From CAYYAQ01 sp964469555 (GTDB lineage: Bacteria; Planctomycetota; UBA1135; UBA2386), in assembly GCA_964469555.1 (NCBI GenBank), contig CAYYAQ010000169.1:1-11504 (forward strand): DNA of 11,504 nt, read 5' to 3'. The translations under genes were made by a program, and so were the position numbers. Below, in pieces: positions 6,109-11,504 of the stretch (positions are counted from its first letter, which is position 1; every line of letters starts with the position of its first letter). The notes beneath the pieces are model-generated. The model ran no database searches. It had not been told where the DNA came from and saw nothing but the letters and a program-made list of their open reading frames with translations.

Positions 6109-7286
6109 TGTTCCGCGCCCTGATGCCGGTGATGGTGTGCTCGGTGGTGTCTGCGCAGCAGTCCGCGTCGATGGGATGGGAACTGGCGCTCGATTGGACC
6201 CAGGAGCGGATCGACGCGTTGCGCGCGAACCTCGATCGGGCCCAGAGCGCGTTAAAGGACCGAGCGAAGAGCGATGCGGCTCTTCTCGCACGCGTCACGC
6301 CGAAGCTCCCGGACCCTCAGCAGCAAGGATTCGGCTTGCTGCCGGAGACACGGGCGGACTTGCCGGTAGAACGCGTGAAACTCCATCGCAGCGAGTTCTC
6401 CATCAAACTGATGACGACGAAGAGCGCCGCGGTGTGGCGCGATGGGTTCCAGTTGGCGCGGCAGGCGAAGAGTGGAGGCGATCTCGGTGGGTTGGTCACG
6501 GAGTTCGAGCGGTTGCGTGAACAGCTGACGTACGTCCAGGGCCAGGTGTCGTATCACCGATACTGGCAGAAGGCCGTGGTGGATCACGCGCGCTTCTTCG
6601 CTCTGCGCAACCGGGTTGTCGTGCACGCGGTGCGCTTGAAGAAACTCCTCGACGAGGAGGGTGACGCGAAGGAGATCGAGAAGCTGCGGGTGTTGATCGA
6701 AGCGAAGGTTGCGCCGTTCCAGAAGACCGCAGGCCTGTCGATCGAAGCCACGTCGGGTGGCGGTCGAGTGCTGGCGGTGAAGATCGCGACCGATATCGCA
6801 GATTCGGCCTTTCTGGACACCTTTCGACGGGCCGTGCACGAGGCCTACAACGAATCAGCGGCGGCGAAGGCCGCGAAGTTTCTTGTCATCGTCACGTTCG
6901 AGAAGATGGACCCCGCCAAGCTCTACGGCGGCACTCCGCCGCGTCGTGGTGACGCCGTCGATGAGAAGAAACACCTCGCGCGTTTTCCAAAGGGAGCGCT
7001 GGTTCTGACGACCGGCGCGAAGAGCACGCATGCATTCGTCGGTCACTACATCCAGCTCGGCACGAACCCGATGCGTCCACGAGAGCTCGCCCACGAGTTC
7101 GGCCACTTGTTGGGGTTCAGCGACGCGTACCTGCGAGGGTTCGAGGGCAATCCTTGCGGCAAGCTGGGGTGCACCCTGGTGGAGTGGGGCGGCTTGCAGG
7201 ACAACATCATGGGCGCACCTGCGCGTGGGATCGTGACCACGGGCATGGTCCGGCGCCTGATAGAGGTCTACGGCGACGGAAAGTAG
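6108..7286 (+). CDS. Secreted zinc metalloprotease with HExxHxxGxxD site
   Basis: This is a 392-residue protein. ATG 6108 overlaps the preceding TGA by one base and starts a signal peptide (MFRALMPVMVCSVVSAQQ); the open frame upstream of it overlaps the GT4 gene and is ignored. Residues 24-205 are largely helical and charged (RIDALRANLDRAQSALKDRA, FERLREQLTYVQGQVSYH), probably a prodomain or coiled coil. Residues 218-392 are the catalytic part. The site is ELAHEFGHLLGFSDAY with H329, E330, H333 and D339, the metzincin-like signature with Asp as third ligand, as in snapalysin. M368 in QDNIMGAP fits the Met-turn. C350 and C355 may form a disulfide. All expected catalytic residues are present. 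The only odd point is its place at the end of a glycosyltransferase cluster, suggesting it may act at the cell surface or on glycan-linked proteins. Substrate unknown. Confidence 0.85.
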   Translation: MFRALMPVMVCSVVSAQQSASMGWELALDWTQERIDALRANLDRAQSALKDRAKSDAALLARVTPKLPDPQQQGFGLLPETRADLPVERVKLHRSEFSIKLMTTKSAAVWRDGFQLARQAKSGGDLGGLVTEFERLREQLTYVQGQVSYHRYWQKAVVDHARFFALRNRVVVHAVRLKKLLDEEGDAKEIEKLRVLIEAKVAPFQKTAGLSIEATSGGGRVLAVKIATDIADSAFLDTFRRAVHEAYNESAAAKAAKFLVIVTFEKMDPAKLYGGTPPRRGDAVDEKKHLARFPKGALVLTTGAKSTHAFVGHYIQLGTNPMRPRELAHEFGHLLGFSDAYLRGFEGNPCGKLGCTLVEWGGLQDNIMGAPARGIVTTGMVRRLIEVYGDGK

Positions 7287-7298
7287 CCCCGTGAAACT

Positions 7299-7416
7299 GT
7301 GCCGGGCCCGGATTCGAGAGTTTCCACATTCACTCCACCGTCGCAGCCCACAACCCAGGCGGTCTTCAACGGAATGGAGAAGTGCGGGGCCGGGACCTGA
7401 GAACGTCCACAGTCAG
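7299..7416. repeat. Two imperfect copies of a ~35-nt intergenic GC-rich motif
   Basis: Copy A (7299-7333) and copy B (7382-7416) lie 83 bp apart in the 224-bp non-coding gap and match at about 24 of 35 positions. Shared blocks are GTGC, GGGCC, GGA, GAGA and TCCACA-TCA. Both hold a GC palindrome-like stretch (CCGGGCCCGG in copy A). A weaker relative, GTGACC...CAGAGTTCCA, lies at about 2855-2884 in another gap. Nothing else is evident in 7287-7510 except the ribosome binding site at its end. Confidence 0.5.
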
Positions 7417-7499
7417 GGAGAGATCTCGCTTGGGTTATCGTCTTCCGATCCCTGACACTGCACACTCGTCCCCGGATGACCGGACAGCCTGATCAAGTT

Positions 7500-7503
7500 G
7501 GAG
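7500..7503 (+). promoter_or_regulatory. Shine-Dalgarno for the membrane protein at 7511
   Basis: GGAG ends 7 nt before the ATG at 7511, one of the few clear ribosome binding sites in the window. It supports the MDMVLVEFLL start over later in-frame starts. Confidence 0.7.
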
Positions 7504-7510
7504 TAGCTCA

Positions 7511-8227
7511 ATGGACATGGTACTCGTCGAATTCCTGCTGCGGTGGGTGCACTTCCTCTCCGGCATTACCTGGATCGGAATGCTGTACTACTTCAACTTC
7601 GTACAGACACCGTTCTTCAAGAGCTGCGCGGGCTCGACCCGTAGCGAGATGATCCGCGGTCTGGTACCGAACGCTCTCTGGTGGTTCCGGTGGGGGGCGA
7701 TGTTCACGTTCCTCAGCGGCGTGTCTCTCGTGATGGTCAAAGCACACGGCGCCTATCCGTGGGACGGCATCTACATGACGATCATCCTGACCGGAGGGCT
7801 CATGGGCACGCTGATGTGGTTCAACGTGTGGTTCATCATCTGGCCCGCCCAAAAGGTCGTGATCGCTTCGGCTGAACAGGTCGCCGCGGGAGGCGAACCG
7901 ATCGCTGACGCGGCTTCGCGCGGTGGTCGCGCCGGCATGGCGTCCCGGACGAATACGCTGTTGTCGATTCCCATGCTGTTTTGCATGGGCGCCGCCGGTC
8001 ACTACTGGGCGATCGCCGGGATCGCCGCCGAGGGCGCGGAATCGAGCGTGATGATGTATTGGATCATCACCGGGGTCGTCATCGCGGTCATCGAGGTCAC
8101 GGGCGCGTTTTGTGGCGCGGGCAAACCGTTCCAGAAGCACCTCGCGTCCGTCAACGGTGTCATCACCGCCGGCTTCGTCCTCACCGCCGTGGTCGCAGTG
8201 CTGCTGAAATACGTCGCGGTCCACTGA
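7511..8227 (+). CDS. PuuD-type urate-oxidase N-terminal membrane domain protein, stand-alone
   Basis: This is a 238-residue integral membrane protein with about six spans (near residues 5-28, 58-77, 85-111, 148-172, 178-200 and 214-234). The sequence RWVHFLSGITWIGMLYYFNFVQ (11-32) is highly characteristic of the Urate_ox_N domain (PF06181) of PuuD, the membrane-bound cytochrome-linked urate oxidase described in Rhizobiales and relatives. Histidines H14, H79, H164 and H210 sit in or beside spans and are candidates for haem b or cofactor binding. Full-length PuuD has a C-terminal cytochrome c domain. Here the protein stops after the membrane part, and a separate cytochrome c is encoded convergently 3 bp beyond the stop. 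No other purine-degradation gene is visible, so urate oxidation is not demonstrated; a general quinone or haem electron-transfer role is equally open. Start supported by the GGAG at 7500. Confidence 0.85.
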   Translation: MDMVLVEFLLRWVHFLSGITWIGMLYYFNFVQTPFFKSCAGSTRSEMIRGLVPNALWWFRWGAMFTFLSGVSLVMVKAHGAYPWDGIYMTIILTGGLMGTLMWFNVWFIIWPAQKVVIASAEQVAAGGEPIADAASRGGRAGMASRTNTLLSIPMLFCMGAAGHYWAIAGIAAEGAESSVMMYWIITGVVIAVIEVTGAFCGAGKPFQKHLASVNGVITAGFVLTAVVAVLLKYVAVH

Positions 8228-8230
8228 TCA

Positions 8231-8605
8231 CTACTTGGACTTGTTCGCGTTCGGGTCCGAGACGAACGCGTGCAAGGCCCGCAGCTGGTCGTCCGTCAAC
8301 TCGAACGACGTCATGAGCCGCGTGGTGCGCTTCGGTTTGTAGCCCTTCGGGTACCGCCCGTTCCGCACGCGCATCTTCAGGAGCTCGAAGCTGGAGCCTG
8401 CGATCGGCGGACCGAAGGCGCCGGATGTGCCGTACTGCTGGGTTGGATCCGGGTGGTGGCACATTCCGCAGATCGTCGTGTAGATGCGCTTGCCGCGCTT
8501 TCGCGGATCGACGCCAGGGCCGGCGTCAGCATTTGGGCCCATGGCGAGAACGATGACCACGATGACGAGCCCTGCGCCGATGGCGACTCCGGGCAGAATG
8601 GTCAT
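8231..8605 (-). CDS. Membrane-anchored monohaem cytochrome c
   Basis: This is a 124-residue protein from ATG 8605; a GTG at 8623 would add six residues (MQDREG). The ATG is preferred because GGGAGG lies just upstream, though only about 2 nt away, so the start is uncertain. Residues 1-22 (ILPGVAIGAGLVIVVIVLAM) are an uncleaved anchor or signal. The haem site is CGMCH (C46, C49, H50), GPPIAGS (66-71) follows, and M98 in TRLMTSF is the likely axial ligand, ahead of the closing helix LTDDQLRALHAFVSD. It is a typical short class I cytochrome c facing the periplasm. It lies tail-to-tail with the PuuD-type gene and would supply the cytochrome domain missing from it. An electron carrier for a different complex is also possible. 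Confidence 0.85.
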   Translation of the reverse strand: MTILPGVAIGAGLVIVVIVLAMGPNADAGPGVDPRKRGKRIYTTICGMCHHPDPTQQYGTSGAFGPPIAGSSFELLKMRVRNGRYPKGYKPKRTTRLMTSFELTDDQLRALHAFVSDPNANKSK

Positions 8606-8733
8606 TCCCTCCCGATCTTGCACATCTCAACCGTAGTCCTGGTGGTCGCGCTTCTCAAGCCGGGTGGGTCCGGGCTTGCGCCGTCGGAAAAGACGCTTCC
8701 GGGACACGGCTGCCTGCTGCACGACGGAGCGAG

Positions 8734-8751
8734 CCGGTCTAGCATGACCGG
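8734..8751. promoter_or_regulatory. Perfect 6-bp inverted repeat, possible operator
   Basis: CCGGTC (8734-8739), 6-nt spacer TAGCAT, GACCGG (8746-8751), in the 183-bp divergent spacer between the cytochrome c and M28 genes. It could be a repressor site or a small hairpin near the M28 start. In 64% GC DNA such a short match may be chance. Confidence 0.3.
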
Positions 8752-8775
8752 TCCTCCCCCTCCTCGAACCGTCAT

Positions 8776-8780
8776 AGAGG
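8776..8780 (+). promoter_or_regulatory. Shine-Dalgarno that decides the GTG start of the M28 peptidase
   Basis: AGAGG followed by 8 nt (TCCCCCCC) and GTG at 8789, which opens directly with the signal peptide. The in-frame ATG at 8744 lacks such a site and would add a proline-rich leader (MTGPPPPRTVIEVPP) before the signal. Confidence 0.6.
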
Positions 8781-8788
8781 TCCCCCCC

Positions 8789-10591
8789 GTGACCAGCCGT
8801 ATCATCCCAGCCATCCTCATCGTCCTGCCCTTGGGTCTCGCGTCCGCGCAGGTGTCCTCCGAGCACGCCGAGACCATCAAGAACGAAGGGCTGAACAACA
8901 GCCAGGCGATGAAGTTCTTGGATCATCTGACCAACAAGATTGGCTACCGGCTGACCGGTTCGGACAATTTCACGATGGCGTGCGAGTGGGCGCGCGATGA
9001 GTTCGCAAAGATGGGGCTCGACGCCAAGCTGGAGAAGTGGACCGAGTGGAACGTCGTCTGGAACCGCGGCCAGTGGTCGGGGCGCGTGCTCAAACCTGAA
9101 GTCATGGAGCTACAGGTCGCGACCCCGGCATGGACTCCCGGCACCAAGGGTCGGCAGCGCGGCGAACTCGTCGCGATGCCTGACGTGGATACGCTGAACC
9201 AGAGTGATGGCGCGTACAAGGGCAAGTTCCTGTTCGGTCGTATCCCGTCCTACCGGTCGTCGAACACGGCCCCGCTGATGAAGGCGGTGGAGGCGAGCGG
9301 CGCCCTCGGCATCGTCGGCCTTCCATCAGGTGGCGGCGACCGTCGCTACAAGACGCAGATTCGCGTGTTCGGCAACAGCAACGTCGCCCGCGGGTCGATG
9401 CAGAACATCCCACGCGTGCCGCTGATCTGCGTGCGCCCCGACCAACACAAGAAGCTCGAACAGATGGTGGAAGCAGGCAAGCCGCCGGTCGTCGAGTTCG
9501 AGATCCGTAACCGTTTCCGCAAGGGGCCGATCGCGATCCACAACGTGGTCGCCGAATTGAAGGGATCCCAAAAGCCGGACGAGGCTGTGATCGTCTGCGG
9601 TCACCTCGACTCGTGGCATCAAGCCGCCGGCGCGACGGACAACGGCACCGGAACGTGCAGCACGTTGGAAGCGGCTCGCATTCTAACAACCACGGGAATG
9701 AAGCCCCGGCGCACGATCCGCTTCATCCTCTGGGGTGGAGAGGAGCAGGGTCTGCTCGGTTCGAAGCAGTACGTCACGATGCACCGGCAGGAGATGAAGA
9801 ACGTGTCCGCCGTGTTCAACCACGACAGCGGCACCAACTGGGCGCACTCGCTCACGATATCGGAGGCCATGGAGGCCACGATGCGGAAGGTGCTGGAGCC
9901 GGTGTTCTCGATCCCTGCGCCACAGGAAGGCTACGAGGAGGACGCTTTCGTCTTGCGAGTACGCCCGACGATCAGCGCTCGCGGGGGCAGCGACCACGCG
10001 TCCTTCGGCATCGCCGGCGTGCCGGCCTTCGGTGTGGGCCTGCAGAGCCAGGGCAACACACCGTACGGCTACGGCTGGCACAGCCAGTGGGATACCTACG
10101 ACCTGGCGGTCCCCAAGTATCAGGCGCACACTTCCACGGTGGTCGCGCTCACCGCTTTCGGCGTCGCGAACTTGCCGAAGCTGTTGACTCGCGAAGGCGT
10201 CGTGCGCAGCACGGGTCGCCGGACCGGACGCGGCGGGACGGCCGACCTCTACGTGGGCGCGATCTTCGGCGGCGAGATGAAGGGCGCGACGTTCGCGAAG
10301 GTGACCAAGGACGGCCTCGCGGAGAAGGCCGGCGTGAAAGCCGGCGACAAGATTGTCGAGATCAACGGTCAAAAGATGAACCGCACGTTCGAGCTCATCC
10401 GTGCGGTTCGCGATCGCGTGAAGACCATCGAGTTGACGCTCGAGCGCGGAGACAAGAAGGTCAAAGCGAAGTTCGACACCGCGGAACTCGTCAAGCGCCA
10501 GGAAGCCAATCCGGACAGGCGTCGCCGGCGAGGTGGCAACGACGGTGGGACCCAGGGCGGTGAGCGGCGCCGTCGGCGCGGCGGCGCGTGA
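8789..10591 (+). CDS. Secreted M28-family aminopeptidase with PA-like insert and C-terminal PDZ domain
   Basis: This is a 600-residue protein. Signal peptide at 1-21 (MTSRIIPAILIVLPLGLASAQ). Residues 22-110 are the N-terminal part, with NKIGYRLTGSDN and CEWARDEFAKMGL. Residues 120-250 resemble a PA insert. The M28 di-zinc core is complete: H272 and catalytic D274 in GHLDSW, bridging D284 in GATDNGTG, E318/E319 in GGEEQGLLGS, D346 in NHDSG, and H431 in GWHSQWDTYD. GGSDHASF (399-406) fits the family segment. Residues 486-565 are a PDZ domain (YVGAIFGG, KAGVKAGDKIVEINGQ), which could bind C-terminal peptides or mediate assembly. The tail (576-600) is Arg/Gly-rich. M28 enzymes are typically aminopeptidases or carboxypeptidases that remove single residues; specificity is not predictable here. 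GTG is chosen over the ATG at 8744 because of the Shine-Dalgarno and signal peptide. Its stop overlaps the next frame (GTGA). Confidence 0.92.
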   Translation: MTSRIIPAILIVLPLGLASAQVSSEHAETIKNEGLNNSQAMKFLDHLTNKIGYRLTGSDNFTMACEWARDEFAKMGLDAKLEKWTEWNVVWNRGQWSGRVLKPEVMELQVATPAWTPGTKGRQRGELVAMPDVDTLNQSDGAYKGKFLFGRIPSYRSSNTAPLMKAVEASGALGIVGLPSGGGDRRYKTQIRVFGNSNVARGSMQNIPRVPLICVRPDQHKKLEQMVEAGKPPVVEFEIRNRFRKGPIAIHNVVAELKGSQKPDEAVIVCGHLDSWHQAAGATDNGTGTCSTLEAARILTTTGMKPRRTIRFILWGGEEQGLLGSKQYVTMHRQEMKNVSAVFNHDSGTNWAHSLTISEAMEATMRKVLEPVFSIPAPQEGYEEDAFVLRVRPTISARGGSDHASFGIAGVPAFGVGLQSQGNTPYGYGWHSQWDTYDLAVPKYQAHTSTVVALTAFGVANLPKLLTREGVVRSTGRRTGRGGTADLYVGAIFGGEMKGATFAKVTKDGLAEKAGVKAGDKIVEINGQKMNRTFELIRAVRDRVKTIELTLERGDKKVKAKFDTAELVKRQEANPDRRRRRGGNDGGTQGGERRRRRGGA

Positions 10592-11037
10592 TCCGCAATC
10601 GACTCCTCGCCGAGCGCCTGCTCGCGGCGCCCGTCGTCTCCCAGGATACGGGGGCCGCGGCGAAGGCTGAGGAGTCCGCGCGGCGGTCGGATCGTTTCGC
10701 GATCGTGTTCAACCTCGGTTACGGCGGCGATCAACTTCCGAAGGACAAGAAGGCGTTCGAGAAGCTCGTCGCCGGGATCAAGCGGGCGCACTTCAACGTG
10801 GTCCTGTGCAAGTGGGAGGACTGGCGTGCTCGCATCTGCAAGAAGCACCGTCTGCAGATCTTCGTGGACCTGTTCGCCGATGGGCACCACGTCTACAAGA
10901 ACGTTGCGGGGGCACGAAAGCTGTGCGAGAGTCTCGTCGGCAACGACACCGTCTACGGCTACCACGTGTGGAGCGACAACATCGCGAACACATACTCCGG
11001 GCGGAGTCGCGCCGCGTGGCGAAGCGATGACGGGAAG
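10588..11037 (+). pseudogene. N-terminal part of an unrecognised protein, apparently 3'-truncated
   Basis: The frame begins at GTG 10588, overlapping the M28 stop. Up to about 11000 it reads as a real protein: after AAPVVSQDTGAAAKAE come FAIVFNLGYGG, KRAHFNVVLCKWEDWRARICKKH, LQIFVDLFADGHHVYKN and DTVYGYHVWSDNIANTYSGR. The strand-helix alternation and the YHVWSDN piece suggest a TIM-barrel, perhaps a glycoside-hydrolase-like fold, but no family motif is recognised. The N-terminus (MIRNRLLAERLLAAPVV) is a poor signal peptide because charged residues interrupt it. After the SGR near 11010 the frame turns Arg-rich and stays open without a stop to the window edge, where it is antisense to the SDR gene. 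No proper C-terminus is present, so I infer that the 3' part was lost by deletion or rearrangement. The end given marks where the opposing gene stops, not a stop codon. Confidence 0.5.
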
Positions 11038-11504
11038 CTACGGCGCGAAGGCGGACGTCGACATGCCACCGTCGACCGCGAGGGTCTGACCGGTGACGAA
11101 CGCACTGGCATCGCTGGCGAGGAATATCGTGACGCCGACGAGGTCCGCATCCTCCCCGGTGCGCCCGAGCGGCGTCACCCGCAGGATTCGAGCGCGATAG
11201 TCCGGGTCGTCCACGAGCTTCTCGGTGAGGGGCGTGCGGAAGTACCACGGCGCGATGCAGTTCACGGTGATGCTGTGCGGTCCGAGCTCCTGGGCGAGAG
11301 ACTTCGTCATCTGGGAGATCGCTGCCTTCGTCCTCGCGTAGGCCACGCCGGTAGGACTCGAGAAGACGCCCGCCACGGAACCCATGTTGATGATGCGTCC
11401 CTTCCCTTGCGGGATCATCAGGCGCGCGGCCTCGCGAGCGCAGAAGAGCGCCGAATCCAGATTGATGCTCTGGATCTTGCGCCAGTCGTCTTCCGTCGTG
11501 TCGA
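11038..11504 (-). CDS. Short-chain dehydrogenase/reductase, FabG or gluconate-5-dehydrogenase type (N-terminus off the right edge)
   Basis: This is a minus-strand gene ending in TAG at 11040-11038; 155 codons lie in the window and its start is beyond 11504. The visible part begins DTTEDDWRKIQSINLDSALF, where the asparagine of INLDS is the SDR catalytic Asn. It continues with RIINMGSVAG (catalytic Ser), YARTKAA (YxxxK) and SITVNCIAPWYFRTPLTE, and closes with LASDASAFVTGQTLAVDGG, the standard C-terminal end of classical SDRs. Only the N-terminal TGxxxGxG cofactor site is off-window. It should be an NAD(P)-dependent oxidoreductase acting on a sugar acid, alcohol or 3-oxoacyl substrate. The APWYFRTPLTE segment is more like gluconate 5-dehydrogenase than FabG. 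It is convergent with the truncated frame at 10588. Confidence 0.9.
   Translation of the reverse strand, partial: DTTEDDWRKIQSINLDSALFCAREAARLMIPQGKGRIINMGSVAGVFSSPTGVAYARTKAAISQMTKSLAQELGPHSITVNCIAPWYFRTPLTEKLVDDPDYRARILRVTPLGRTGEDADLVGVTIFLASDASAFVTGQTLAVDGGMSTSAFAP

Noticed and set aside
7268..7465. Small minus-strand frame of 65 codons in the intergenic gap
   Set aside because: No ribosome binding site and no motif; its sequence is the translated repeat pair.
7508..8224. 238-codon minus-strand frame fully antisense to the PuuD-type gene
   Set aside because: Same length only because both stops are mirrored; its product is His/Asp/Arg-rich without membrane segments.
7511..8605. Calling the region a demonstrated urate oxidase
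   Set aside because: Only domain resemblance is seen; no allantoin, xanthine or uracil pathway genes are present to support the substrate.
8270..8788. In-frame N-terminal extension of the M28 peptidase
   Set aside because: Antisense to the cytochrome c gene; the signal peptide and Shine-Dalgarno place the start at 8789.
1..11504. Defence system, prophage, transposon or CRISPR
   Set aside because: No nuclease, integrase, transposase, phage structural protein or spaced identical repeats were found; the repeats are within a coiled coil or short intergenic motifs.

Overview
The window is about 64% GC and almost fully coding. It looks like a piece of a planctomycete chromosome, probably from a deep-branching marine lineage. 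That placement is inferred from the gene mix: a secreted protein with ELWxxDGT repeats joined to cytochrome c, a secreted beta-type fragment ending in an SNGLxV tail, a ceramidase-like hydrolase, an M28-PDZ exopeptidase and a lone urate-oxidase-type membrane domain. Many coding sequences start with signal peptides and several start with GTG. No tRNA, rRNA, CRISPR array, integrase or complete insertion sequence is visible.

Layout. (1) 1-933, minus: N-terminal 311 residues of a neutral/alkaline ceramidase-like protein, running off the left edge. (2) 1087-2202, plus, divergent from it: a secreted ELWxxDGT-repeat protein with a C-terminal cytochrome c domain. (3) 2314-2844, plus: a beta-rich C-terminal module without a recognisable signal peptide, possibly a 5'-truncated gene. 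(4) 2971-7286, plus: a tightly packed cluster holding a coiled-coil/GT2-like protein, a long coiled-coil protein in another frame that is probably the rest of the same gene after a frameshift, a GT4 glycosyltransferase and a secreted HExxHxxGxxD metalloprotease. The junctions overlap (80 bp, 4 bp and 1 bp), so the genes are probably co-transcribed and translationally coupled. (5) 7287-7510: an intergenic stretch with two imperfect copies of a ~35-nt GC-rich motif. (6) 7511-8227, plus: a PuuD-type membrane domain, meeting tail-to-tail (3 bp apart) a membrane-anchored monohaem cytochrome c at 8231-8605, minus. Together they resemble the two halves of PuuD encoded on opposite strands. (7) 8789-10591, plus: a secreted M28 aminopeptidase with a PDZ domain. 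(8) 10588 onward, plus: the N-terminal part of an unrecognised protein whose reading frame runs without a stop into the antisense of (9). (9) 11038-11504, minus: an SDR-family oxidoreductase cut by the right edge.

Functionally, region 4 looks like a small cell-surface glycan locus with an attached secreted protease. The pair in region 6 suggests an electron-transfer unit. The other genes are independent secreted hydrolases. The strongest candidates for new biology are the split PuuD-like pair, the GT2/coiled-coil gene with its frame change and heptad-sized duplications, and the ELWxxDGT-cytochrome c fusion. Family names come from motif recognition alone; no database search was run.
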